16,360 bases of DNA, from positions 1-16,360 of the forward strand of contig JBFFZZ010000039.1 in assembly GCA_041568335.1 (NCBI GenBank), given 5' to 3'. Made by a program: the position numbers and the translations under genes. Every line of letters starts with the position of its first letter. Position 1 is the first letter of the stretch. This stretch comes from WVWW01 sp041568335 (GTDB lineage: Bacteria > Acidobacteriota > Polarisedimenticolia > Polarisedimenticolales > Polarisedimenticolaceae). Below the pieces are notes generated by a model. That model was not told the origin of the DNA, did not search any database, and saw only the letters and a list, made by a program, of their open reading frames with translations. Shown in pieces: positions 8,484-16,360 of the stretch.

Positions 8484-8511
8484 TAGGATCCGGTCAGCGC
8501 TCATGGAGGGG
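8484..8511 (+). promoter_or_regulatory. Candidate -10 box and strong ribosome-binding site of the TPR-TlpA gene
   Basis: TAGGAT (8484-8489) could be a -10 box, with a start near 8496 and a short leader; TAAGAT at 8460-8465 is an alternative. GGAGGGG (8505-8511) is a strong Shine-Dalgarno with good spacing to ATG 8518, and it decides against the in-frame ATG at 8503, which this site overlaps. No clear -35 box is visible. Confidence 0.4.
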
Positions 8512-8517
8512 ATCACG

Positions 8518-10032
8518 ATGAGTCGTCACGCCCGCCGGTTTCTCGCGCTCGTCATCGTGTTGCCGGTCGTCGCCTTTTGCTTCGGCTCGACCACCGAAGC
8601 GAGCGACAAGACGGCCCGGAAATACCAGAAGCTTTACTCCAAGACCTACGAGAAGGCCGAAGAGAAACGCTGGGACGACGTGTTACGCCTGGCGACCAAG
8701 ATGGAGAAGGTCGCGCCGGAGGCCACGCTGCACGAGGGGTTCCTGGCCCAGGCACACGCGCAGCTCGGCAACCGCGACGACGCCTACGCCGCGCTCGAGC
8801 GGATGATCGAGCCCGGATGGACGCACGACAAGGGCTTCGAGCTTCTGGAGAGCCTGACCCCGCTTTACGGGGACGAGCGGTTCGAGGCGCTCTCCAGACG
8901 AGCGGCGGAGATGGGCCGGGCGTGGCAGGAATGGAGGCGCACGATGCACGTGCGCCTGCCCCCGTCGGAGGCCGAGGTTTTCGACTCGGCCGACGCGCTG
9001 ACCTCCGCCTTTGAAACCCGGCGCAACGAGACGCAGTGGAACTCGATGTTGATCGCGGGACCGCGGTACCTGCAGCGCTTGAGCTCGCTGAACGATCGGG
9101 AGATCGCCGCCGCCTGGCGCTACGTCGACGATCATCCGGGCGCAGAGGATCTCGACGACGCGGGAGTCGCCGCGGTTCGCGCGGCGAATCGGTACAAGGA
9201 GTACTCGCCCTTTCTCGACGGTGACGCCGCGATCGTGCTCGACACCGCCGATCGGTTTCTGGAGCGGTGGCCCGACAGCGAACACCGGCCCGAGGTCGAG
9301 TTGACCCGTGCCATCGCGACCTGGAAGGCTCATGGCAAGGACGAGGGCGACGCGACGCGGGTCCGTCGGTCCGAGGAAGCCCTGCCGTTGTTCGCCGCTC
9401 TCGAGGAGCGTTTCGGCGATTCCCCCGAGGCGACCAAGGCACGCATCTGGCGTTTCGGTATCGCGATGGAACTCGGCGATGCCGTGGTGACCCCCGAGAT
9501 CGAGGATCTGTACGGCCGGATCGAGCCGGCGTTCGAGGACGACCGGGAGCTGGAGCAGTACGCCTGGCGCGAGGCGGCGCGGGCGATGTTCCAGATCAAC
9601 GGGAAGAAGCTGTTCGACGGTGTCGACCTCGACGGAAACTCCTGGACGTGGGAAACGATGCGCGGCAAGGTCGTGCTGATCGATTTCTGGGCCACCTGGT
9701 GTGGGCCGTGCGTCGACGAGATCCCGCAGATCAAGGAGACCCACGACAAATACAGGGAGGCGGGGTTTGCCGTCGTCGGGGTCAGCCTCGACGGCGGCGA
9801 CAAGAACGCGTTCTTGAAGGAGTGCGAGGATCTCGGAATCGACTGGCCGCAGATCTTCGACGGCAAGGGCTGGAACACCGCGCTGGCCCGCTCGTTCGGT
9901 ATCTGGGGTGTCCCGACACCGGTGCTGATCGATCGCGACGGCCGCGTCGTCGCCGTCCACGGCGAAGCCCGCGGCGACCGGCTGGAAGAGAAAGTCGCGG
10001 AGCTCGTCGAAGCCGATGGTGGCGGCTCCTAG
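8518..10032 (+). CDS. Exported TPR protein with C-terminal TlpA/ResA-type thioredoxin domain
   Basis: The 504-aa product begins with a signal peptide (hydrophobic stretch about residues 8-23; Cys21 lacks a lipobox context). Residues about 30-130 look like TPR-type helical repeats (AEEKRWDDVLRLATKME, AHAQLGNRDDAYAALERMI), followed by a long charged helical region to about 360. The C-terminal thioredoxin-fold domain starts near GVDLDGNSWTWETMRGKVV and has the active site WCGPC (C395, C398) and cis-proline P466 in GVPTP. TlpA/ResA proteins are periplasmic thiol-disulphide reductants that often serve cytochrome or disulphide maturation. The redox residues are intact, so activity is likely, but the specific partner is unknown. 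It is probably transcribed on its own. The stop lies 4 nt from the stop of the convergent kinase gene. Confidence 0.85.
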   Translation: MSRHARRFLALVIVLPVVAFCFGSTTEASDKTARKYQKLYSKTYEKAEEKRWDDVLRLATKMEKVAPEATLHEGFLAQAHAQLGNRDDAYAALERMIEPGWTHDKGFELLESLTPLYGDERFEALSRRAAEMGRAWQEWRRTMHVRLPPSEAEVFDSADALTSAFETRRNETQWNSMLIAGPRYLQRLSSLNDREIAAAWRYVDDHPGAEDLDDAGVAAVRAANRYKEYSPFLDGDAAIVLDTADRFLERWPDSEHRPEVELTRAIATWKAHGKDEGDATRVRRSEEALPLFAALEERFGDSPEATKARIWRFGIAMELGDAVVTPEIEDLYGRIEPAFEDDRELEQYAWREAARAMFQINGKKLFDGVDLDGNSWTWETMRGKVVLIDFWATWCGPCVDEIPQIKETHDKYREAGFAVVGVSLDGGDKNAFLKECEDLGIDWPQIFDGKGWNTALARSFGIWGVPTPVLIDRDGRVVAVHGEARGDRLEEKVAELVEADGGGS

Positions 10033-10036
10033 CTCG

Positions 10037-10041
<5 letters not shown>
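10028..10041. repeat. Inverted repeat between two convergent stop codons
   Basis: CCTAGC-TC-GCTAGG spans both TAG stops of the convergent TPR-TlpA and kinase genes. As RNA it would form a 5-bp stem with a CTCG tetraloop from either strand. With no T-tract and a short stem it is at best a weak bidirectional terminator, and it may simply reflect the two facing TAG codons. Confidence 0.3.
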
Positions 10042-12658
<2,617 letters not shown>

Positions 12659-12666
12659 CGCCGGGG

Positions 12667-12672
12667 ATTCTA
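12667..12672 (-). promoter_or_regulatory. Probable -10 box of the kinase gene, predicted leaderless or nearly so
   Basis: The minus strand reads TAGAAT, 8 nt before ATG 12658. Transcription would start 0-2 nt before the ATG. The intervening CCCCGGCG has no Shine-Dalgarno character. No good -35 box is visible, so an activator or another sigma factor may be needed. Confidence 0.5.
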
Positions 12673-12694
12673 CAGGAACGCCGAGGGAGCGAGT

Positions 12695-12715
12695 CCGGAT
12701 CGGCCTTGGATCCGG
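12695..12715. repeat. Inverted repeat in the kinase-peptidase divergent promoter region
   Basis: CCGGATC, 7 nt, GATCCGG: perfect 7-bp arms. It lies between the two facing promoters and covers the candidate -35 box (TTGGAT) of the peptidase gene, which is where a repressor or activator would bind. Related GATCCGG words also occur by chance in coding DNA here, so the operator reading is tentative. Confidence 0.35.
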
Positions 12716-12763
12716 CGTGACCCCATGTAGAATCTCCCGGTTCCACTCCATTCGAGGAAGGGG
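12706..12763 (+). promoter_or_regulatory. Candidate promoter and ribosome-binding site of the S9 peptidase gene
   Basis: TTGGAT (12706-12711) and TAGAAT (12728-12733) are 16 bp apart. The predicted start near 12739 gives a leader of about 30 nt holding GAGGAAGGGG (12754-12763), a strong Shine-Dalgarno 6 nt before ATG 12770. This is the same -10 word as at the ABC importer and the kinase, here with a normal leader. Confidence 0.5.
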
Positions 12764-12769
12764 TCTTGC

Positions 12770-15181
12770 ATGCACCGCAACGCGTCGCGATGGATCGCTC
12801 TGTTTGCGTCGATCGCCGCCCTGGGGCTTATGTCCGCGGGCGCCGAGGAGTATCGCCTGCCCCCGCAGGTCGTGGTCGACATCGTCACCGCGGATCCGGC
12901 GCCGTTCGTCGGCTTCAGCCCGGACAACCGGTGGATGGTCTGGACGCACCGCGACGCCCTGCCGTCGATCCGGGACGTCTCTCGCAGGATGTTGCGGCTT
13001 GCCGGGATCCGGATCGATCCGGTCACCAACGGTCGGTTTCGCACGAGCTACAACCGCGGCTTCGAGGTCCGGTCGGTGGAAACGGGCGCCTTGCTGACCC
13101 GGGTGACAATGGGCGAAGGCGAGGGGCTCGCCGGAACCCAGTGGTCGCACACCTCGAAGATGCTGGCCTACACCGTGGTATCGGATGCCGGCACGCACCT
13201 GCACACGATCCGCATCGAGGACGGCGTGGCCTCCAAGCCGCGAAAACACCCGCAACCGCTGGTCGCCCTGATGGGCGGCTACGTCTTCACGCCCGACGGC
13301 GAGACGATCCTGGCGCAGCTCGTCCCGGCGGGCCGCGGCGAAGAACCCGCTGCGCCCGACGTTCCTGCGGGCCCGAACATCCAGGAGTCCATCGGCAACA
13401 CCTCCCCGACCCGCACCTTCCAGGACCTGCTGACCAACCCGTACGACGAGGCGTTGTTCGAGCACTACGCGACGATCCAGCTCGCGTTGATCACCCCCGA
13501 CGGTCGAACGAAGACGATCGGCGAACCGGGGATCCGCTCCGCGCAGCTGTCACCGGACGGGAAACACCTGATCGTCGAGACGATCCGCAAGCCGTTTTCC
13601 TACCTGCTCGGCTTCTGGGGCTTCCCGAGCACGATCGAGGTCTGGAACCTCGACGGTGAGGTCCTCTACACCGTGGCCGAGGTTCCGATGGCGGACAACA
13701 TCCCGATCGGCGGCGTGCGCACCGGTCGCCGCGACGTGGAGTGGATGGGCAACGCGCCGGCCACGCTGCTGTGGGTCGAAGCGCTCGACGGCGGCGATCC
13801 CAAGAAGGAACTCCCCCACCGGGACCGGCTCTTCACGCTCGCTGCACCGTTCGACGCCGCGCCCTCTCCCTTGCTGAAGCTCGAGCACCGCGCGCGTGGC
13901 CGCGTCTACCTCGAGGATCCGAATCTCATGATCACCAACGAGTACGACCGCGACCGCCGCTGGGTCCGTGCGTTGTTGCACGACCTCGAGAACGGCGGCG
14001 AGCCGAAGGTCCTGGTCGACCGTAGCCTGCGCGATCGCTATGGCGACCCGGGCGACCTGGTGATGGTCGTCGACGATGCCGGTCACTACATCCCGCTGCA
14101 GGACGGCGACTGGGTCTATCGCACGGGTCGCGGCGCGTCGCCGAAGGGCGACCTGCCTTTTATCGATCGACAGAATCTGAAAACCCTCGAGACCGAAAGG
14201 TCGTGGCGCTGCGAGGAAGGCACGTACGAGTCCGTGATCGAGGTCGTGAAAAGCTCGCCGCGGGGCAAGCCCACCGTGATCACGTCGAGCGAGACCCCGA
14301 CGACCCCGCCCAACTACCGGATCGTCGATCTGGCGACCGGCAAGTCACGCAAGCTGACCGACTTCCCCGACCCGACGCCGCAGATCCGCGGGGTCAAGAA
14401 GCAGCTCGTGAAGTACGAGCGCGAGGACGGCGTGCCGCTGTCGGCGACGTTGTACCTCCCCGCGGATTACGAGGAAGGAACGAAACTCCCGCTGCTCGTC
14501 TGGGCTTACCCGAGGGAATTCAACGACGCCCGGACGGCCGGCCAGGTGAGCGCGTCCCCGTCGCGTTTCACGCGCATCGCGGGCAGCTCGCACCTGACGC
14601 TGCTGACCCAGGGGTACGCGATCATGGACGGCGCGACGATGCCGGTCATCGGCGACGCCGAGACGATGAACGACACGTTCGTCGAGCAGATCGTCGGCGC
14701 GGCGAAGGCGGCGATCGACAAGGCGGTCGAGATGGGCGTCGCCGACGGGACGCGCGTGGGCGTCGGCGGCCACAGCTACGGGGCCTTCATGACCGCCAAC
14801 CTGCTGGCGCACAGTGATCTCTTCCGGGCAGGGATCGCGCGGAGCGGCGCCTACAACCGGACGTTGACCCCGTTCGGCTTCCAGTCCGAGCGGCGCCCGC
14901 TGTGGGAGGCCAAACCCGTCTACTTCGGGATTTCCCCGTTCATGCACGCCGACAAGATCGACGAGCCGATCCTGTTGATCCACGGCGAGAAGGACAACAA
15001 CTCGGGGACCTTCCCGATGCAGTCCCGGCGCATGTACCAGGCGATCAAGGGCAACGGGGGCACCGTGCGGCTGGTGATGCTCCCGGAGGAGAGCCACGGC
15101 TATCGTGCCAGGGAGTCGGTGCTGCACGTCCAGGCCGAGATGATCGAGTGGTTCGACCGGTTCTTGAAGACGAGCGACTAG
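12770..15181 (+). CDS. Secreted S9 family serine peptidase, S9D (glutamyl endopeptidase-like)
   Basis: An 803-aa exported peptidase. Signal peptide about residues 1-25 (cleavage near SAGA-EE). The middle of the chain (about 35-520) should be the beta-propeller of the prolyl-oligopeptidase family, followed by an alpha/beta-hydrolase domain (about 545-803). The catalytic triad is visible: S669 in GGHSYGAF, D742 in GEKDNNSG, H776 in ESHGY. The segments ARSGAYNRTLTPFGFQ and WEAKPVYFGISPFM closely match my memory of the plant chloroplast glutamyl endopeptidase, placing it in subfamily S9D rather than DPP4 or POP. Cleavage after Glu is therefore likely but unproven. It probably acts on peptides in the periplasm or outside the cell. 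The start ATG has a strong Shine-Dalgarno. The gene diverges from the kinase gene, and its TAG stop interlocks with that of the convergent nucleotidyltransferase gene. Confidence 0.92.
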   Translation: MHRNASRWIALFASIAALGLMSAGAEEYRLPPQVVVDIVTADPAPFVGFSPDNRWMVWTHRDALPSIRDVSRRMLRLAGIRIDPVTNGRFRTSYNRGFEVRSVETGALLTRVTMGEGEGLAGTQWSHTSKMLAYTVVSDAGTHLHTIRIEDGVASKPRKHPQPLVALMGGYVFTPDGETILAQLVPAGRGEEPAAPDVPAGPNIQESIGNTSPTRTFQDLLTNPYDEALFEHYATIQLALITPDGRTKTIGEPGIRSAQLSPDGKHLIVETIRKPFSYLLGFWGFPSTIEVWNLDGEVLYTVAEVPMADNIPIGGVRTGRRDVEWMGNAPATLLWVEALDGGDPKKELPHRDRLFTLAAPFDAAPSPLLKLEHRARGRVYLEDPNLMITNEYDRDRRWVRALLHDLENGGEPKVLVDRSLRDRYGDPGDLVMVVDDAGHYIPLQDGDWVYRTGRGASPKGDLPFIDRQNLKTLETERSWRCEEGTYESVIEVVKSSPRGKPTVITSSETPTTPPNYRIVDLATGKSRKLTDFPDPTPQIRGVKKQLVKYEREDGVPLSATLYLPADYEEGTKLPLLVWAYPREFNDARTAGQVSASPSRFTRIAGSSHLTLLTQGYAIMDGATMPVIGDAETMNDTFVEQIVGAAKAAIDKAVEMGVADGTRVGVGGHSYGAFMTANLLAHSDLFRAGIARSGAYNRTLTPFGFQSERRPLWEAKPVYFGISPFMHADKIDEPILLIHGEKDNNSGTFPMQSRRMYQAIKGNGGTVRLVMLPEESHGYRARESVLHVQAEMIEWFDRFLKTSD

Positions 15182-15639
15182 ACTCCGTCGATCACTTTGA
15201 GCGCGTCCTTCAGGACCGGCAGGATGGCCAGGTCCTTGGGGCGCCCGGTCGCTTCCTTGCTCACGACGATACGGTCGAGGGCGAGGACCGGTAGCTTGAC
15301 GTTGCCGACGTCGACGATCTTCGCGCGCGCGCGCTCCTCATCGAACGAACCCAGGCCGTGCATGTGGACCACGATGTCGAACAGCTCGGCCGGTTCGCCG
15401 ACGAGAAGCGGCGGATTGCTGTCGCTGGGCGGGACATAGGAAACGCCGGCTTTCTCGAGAGCCCGGATCATCGTCGGGTCTCCGCGGCGGGCGAACCAAA
15501 GATCGATGTCCTGAGTAACGGCGGGAACCCCTTGCAACGCAGCCGCCGCAAGACCCACGACCATGAACTCGACCCCCTCGTCGACCAAGGTCGCGAGGAA
15601 GTCCTCCTCCTTCTTGGTAAACAGATCAGGCGCGGCCAC
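15178..15639 (-). CDS. Small nucleotidyltransferase-fold protein, putative toxin-type partner (DUF6036/AbiEii-like)
   Basis: A 153-aa protein with the core of a minimal nucleotidyltransferase: a helix, then VVGLAAAALQGVP, then T-Q-D-I-D-L with metal-binding D44 and D46, a possible third acidic position in AELFDIV, and a late GRPKDL (Arg/Lys-Asp) motif. Most relatives have G-G or G-S where this has G29-L30, which may weaken nucleotide binding. Such proteins, paired with a small HTH protein, occur in toxin-antitoxin-type and abortive-infection systems (AbiEii, MenT); the function of this subgroup is not settled. GTG 15639 is the start, with AAGGAG 8 nt upstream. It overlaps the HTH gene by 14 nt, so the pair is coupled. 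It ends on the same CTAG as the peptidase gene. Confidence 0.75.
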   Translation of the reverse strand: MAAPDLFTKKEEDFLATLVDEGVEFMVVGLAAAALQGVPAVTQDIDLWFARRGDPTMIRALEKAGVSYVPPSDSNPPLLVGEPAELFDIVVHMHGLGSFDEERARAKIVDVGNVKLPVLALDRIVVSKEATGRPKDLAILPVLKDALKVIDGV

Positions 15640-15979
15640 GTCGCAAGCTCCTTCGCAATCTCTCGATCGGGGGTTCGGCCAGCAGCGTCAACGTGTGCCA
15701 AACGTTGTGGAAGTCGATTCCCGGGTGCCGCGCGCAGATGTCTCGCGCCTGTTCCAGCCGGCGCTCGTAGGTCGTCGACGTGGGCGTCTTTTGGAGCAGA
15801 TCCTCGGGCTCGACGCCAAGAGTCGCCGCGAGATCCAGAACGGTCCGTGGGAGGATGTCGTTTCGGCGGCACAGGGAGTAGTAAGCCGTGCGGCTCACTC
15901 CCGCGCTCGCAAGGGCGGCGGTGAGCGTCAGGCCTCTCTGCTCGGCGATTCGTTTGGCCGCCTCGTGATTCAACCTCAT
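15626..15979 (-). CDS. HTH (XRE-like) regulator, putative antitoxin of the nucleotidyltransferase
   Basis: A 117-aa protein. Residues about 5-62 form a helix-turn-helix (AAKRIAEQRG, ALASAGVSRTAYYSLCRR as the turn and recognition helix, then DLAATLGVEPEDLL). The C-terminal part (about 70-117) contains FHNVWHTLTLLAEPPIERLRRSL, which I take to be a family-specific partner-binding tail. It is the first gene of a two-gene operon with the nucleotidyltransferase and probably binds its own promoter: an imperfect palindrome covers the predicted -10 box just upstream. ATG 15979 has no Shine-Dalgarno, and the predicted transcript starts about 3 nt before it. The antitoxin role is inferred from gene pairing and order. 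Confidence 0.78.
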   Translation of the reverse strand: MRLNHEAAKRIAEQRGLTLTAALASAGVSRTAYYSLCRRNDILPRTVLDLAATLGVEPEDLLQKTPTSTTYERRLEQARDICARHPGIDFHNVWHTLTLLAEPPIERLRRSLRRGRA

Positions 15980-15981
15980 TT

Positions 15982-15998
15982 GTACTATTTAATAGCAC
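15982..15998 (-). promoter_or_regulatory. Probable autoregulatory operator overlapping the -10 box of the HTH-nucleotidyltransferase operon
   Basis: On the minus strand: GTGCTATT-A-AATAGTAC, 8-bp arms with one mismatch, centred at 15990. Inside it TG-C-TATTAA looks like an extended -10 box (TATTAA at 15989-15994), putting the transcript start near 15982, about 3 nt before the ATG. TTGTTC (16011-16016) is a possible -35 box. Placement over the promoter just upstream of a HTH gene is the classic layout of antitoxin autorepression. Confidence 0.5.
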
Positions 15999-16098
15999 AT
16001 CTGTTGGTTCGAACAAAATCCGTCCCTCGATTGGGTTATCATCGGCTTCGAGAAGAGCGACGCTCCTTAAGAATTCGCCATTATTGTCGATTTGAAAC

Positions 16099-16130
16099 GT
16101 GATGAATCGTGTTTATTAATTCGTCATCAC
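16099..16130. repeat. Inverted repeat 1 of the right-end intergenic region
   Basis: GTGATGA (16099-16105) and TCATCAC (16124-16130) are perfect 7-bp inverted arms separated by 18 bp. The right arm sits inside the loop of the next repeat. It may be an operator half-site pair for one of the two flanking HTH proteins. Confidence 0.4.
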
Positions 16131-16141
16131 TAGCGAATTAA
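16116..16141. repeat. Inverted repeat 2 of the right-end intergenic region
   Basis: TTAATTCG (16116-16123), 10 nt, CGAATTAA (16134-16141): perfect 8-bp arms. It lies just upstream of the likely -10 box of the HipB-like gene, over its -35 region, a good position for autorepression by that XRE protein. Confidence 0.5.
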
Positions 16142-16153
16142 ACGCCAATTATC

Positions 16154-16174
16154 TATATTAGACGCCATAAGAGG
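16154..16174 (+). promoter_or_regulatory. Candidate -10 box and ribosome-binding site of the HipB-like gene
   Basis: TATATT (16154-16159) would start transcription near 16166. AAGAGG (16169-16174) is a Shine-Dalgarno-like site 6 nt before GTG 16181 and supports that start. No clear -35 box is seen, as expected if inverted repeat 2 occupies that position. Confidence 0.45.
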
Positions 16175-16180
16175 CGACTT

Positions 16181-16360
16181 GTGGAGATCTCGAAACAGTA
16201 CACCGATCTGGCGATTCTCTCCGAGATCGGCGAACGTATCAGCCGCATCCGGCTGTCGCTCAACCTCACCCAGGCCAGGCTCGCCGAGGCCGCCGGCGTC
16301 TCCAAACGGACGATCGAGCGGATGGAAAAAGGCGAATCGGTGCAGCTCACCAGCTTCGTC
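16181..16360 (+). CDS. XRE-family (HipB-like) regulator, 5' part only; probable partner of a downstream HipA-type kinase
   Basis: The 60 visible codons start with GTG and run off the right edge. The N-terminus (EISKQYTDLAILSEIGERI) leads into an XRE helix-turn-helix: IRLSLNLTQARLAEAAGVSKRTIERMEKGESVQL. This is the characteristic beginning of a small family of regulators that, in many Proteobacteria, stand directly upstream of a HipA-type Ser/Thr kinase and act as its antitoxin. The partner cannot be seen here. A stop codon at 16139-16141 closes the frame upstream, and AAGAGG precedes the GTG. It is divergent from the HTH-nucleotidyltransferase operon. The HTH call is firm; the HipA link rests on recognising the family. 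Confidence 0.85.
   Translation, partial: MEISKQYTDLAILSEIGERISRIRLSLNLTQARLAEAAGVSKRTIERMEKGESVQLTSFV

Larger units (their letters stand above)
15980..16180. other. 201-bp AT-rich divergent intergenic region
   Basis: The largest non-coding stretch in the window, markedly richer in A+T than the surrounding GC-rich genes. I see no open frame worth calling. It holds the HTH operator/promoter at its left end, two interleaved inverted repeats in its right half, three CGCCA words (16076-16080, 16143-16147, 16163-16167; the last two are ACGCCA exactly 20 bp apart, flanking TATATT) and the promoter of the HipB-like gene. The composition suggests acquired DNA or a heavily regulated double promoter. 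Confidence 0.7.

Noticed and set aside
8503..8517. Upstream in-frame ATG (8503) for the TPR-TlpA gene
   Set aside because: The strong GGAGGGG ribosome-binding site overlaps and follows it, and is correctly spaced for ATG 8518.
8552..9960. Long minus-strand frames opposite the TPR-TlpA gene
   Set aside because: Arg/Pro/Ser-rich shadows produced by GC-rich codon use, without motifs.
12659..13465. N-terminal extension of the kinase frame beyond ATG 12658
   Set aside because: It runs antisense through the peptidase gene and the shared promoter region, and gives no recognisable protein sequence; the kinase family starts at 12658.
15319..15340. CG-alternating run (cgcgcgcgc) as a possible Z-DNA or repeat element
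   Set aside because: It is short and lies within the nucleotidyltransferase coding sequence, explained by Arg/Ala codons.

Overview
This is a GC-rich, densely coded bacterial window with no rRNA, tRNA or CRISPR array that I can see. A Ser/Thr kinase carrying a TolB/PD40-type beta-propeller, an S9D-like peptidase, a TPR-TlpA protein and a lipoprotein/TolC/RND pump together suggest a Gram-negative bacterium. The kinase-propeller architecture and its N-terminal wording are typical of Acidobacteriota; this placement is an inference and no marker gene is present.

Left part (1-6090, minus strand): a translationally coupled tripartite efflux operon, read TolC-like protein, then membrane-fusion lipoprotein, then an RND pump that runs off the left edge. 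The TolC-like gene is unusual: a complete periplasmic substrate-binding domain (ABC_sub_bind type) precedes the outer-membrane channel domain in one polypeptide. Middle left (6162-8421, plus): a two-gene compatible-solute (OpuC/ProVWX/YehXYZW-like) ABC importer, comprising an ATPase and a fused binding-protein/permease. It diverges from the efflux operon across 71 bp holding overlapping promoters. Next (8518-10032, plus) comes an exported TPR/thioredoxin-like (TlpA/ResA) protein.

Right part: a membrane Ser/Thr kinase with an extracytoplasmic beta-propeller (10037-12658, minus) and an S9D/glutamyl-endopeptidase-like secreted peptidase (12770-15181, plus) diverge from a 111-bp promoter region. 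A HTH-nucleotidyltransferase gene pair follows (15178-15979, minus). After a 201-bp AT-rich regulatory spacer full of inverted repeats comes the 5' end of a HipB-like XRE regulator (16181 to the right edge, plus), whose partner is probably a HipA-type kinase outside the window. The right end thus looks like two back-to-back toxin-antitoxin-type modules.

A recurring -10-like hexamer, TAGAAT, occurs only three times in the window, each time directly upstream of a gene. In two cases it sits so close to the start codon that a leaderless mRNA is predicted. No gap longer than 300 bases lacks a gene; the largest is 15980-16180.
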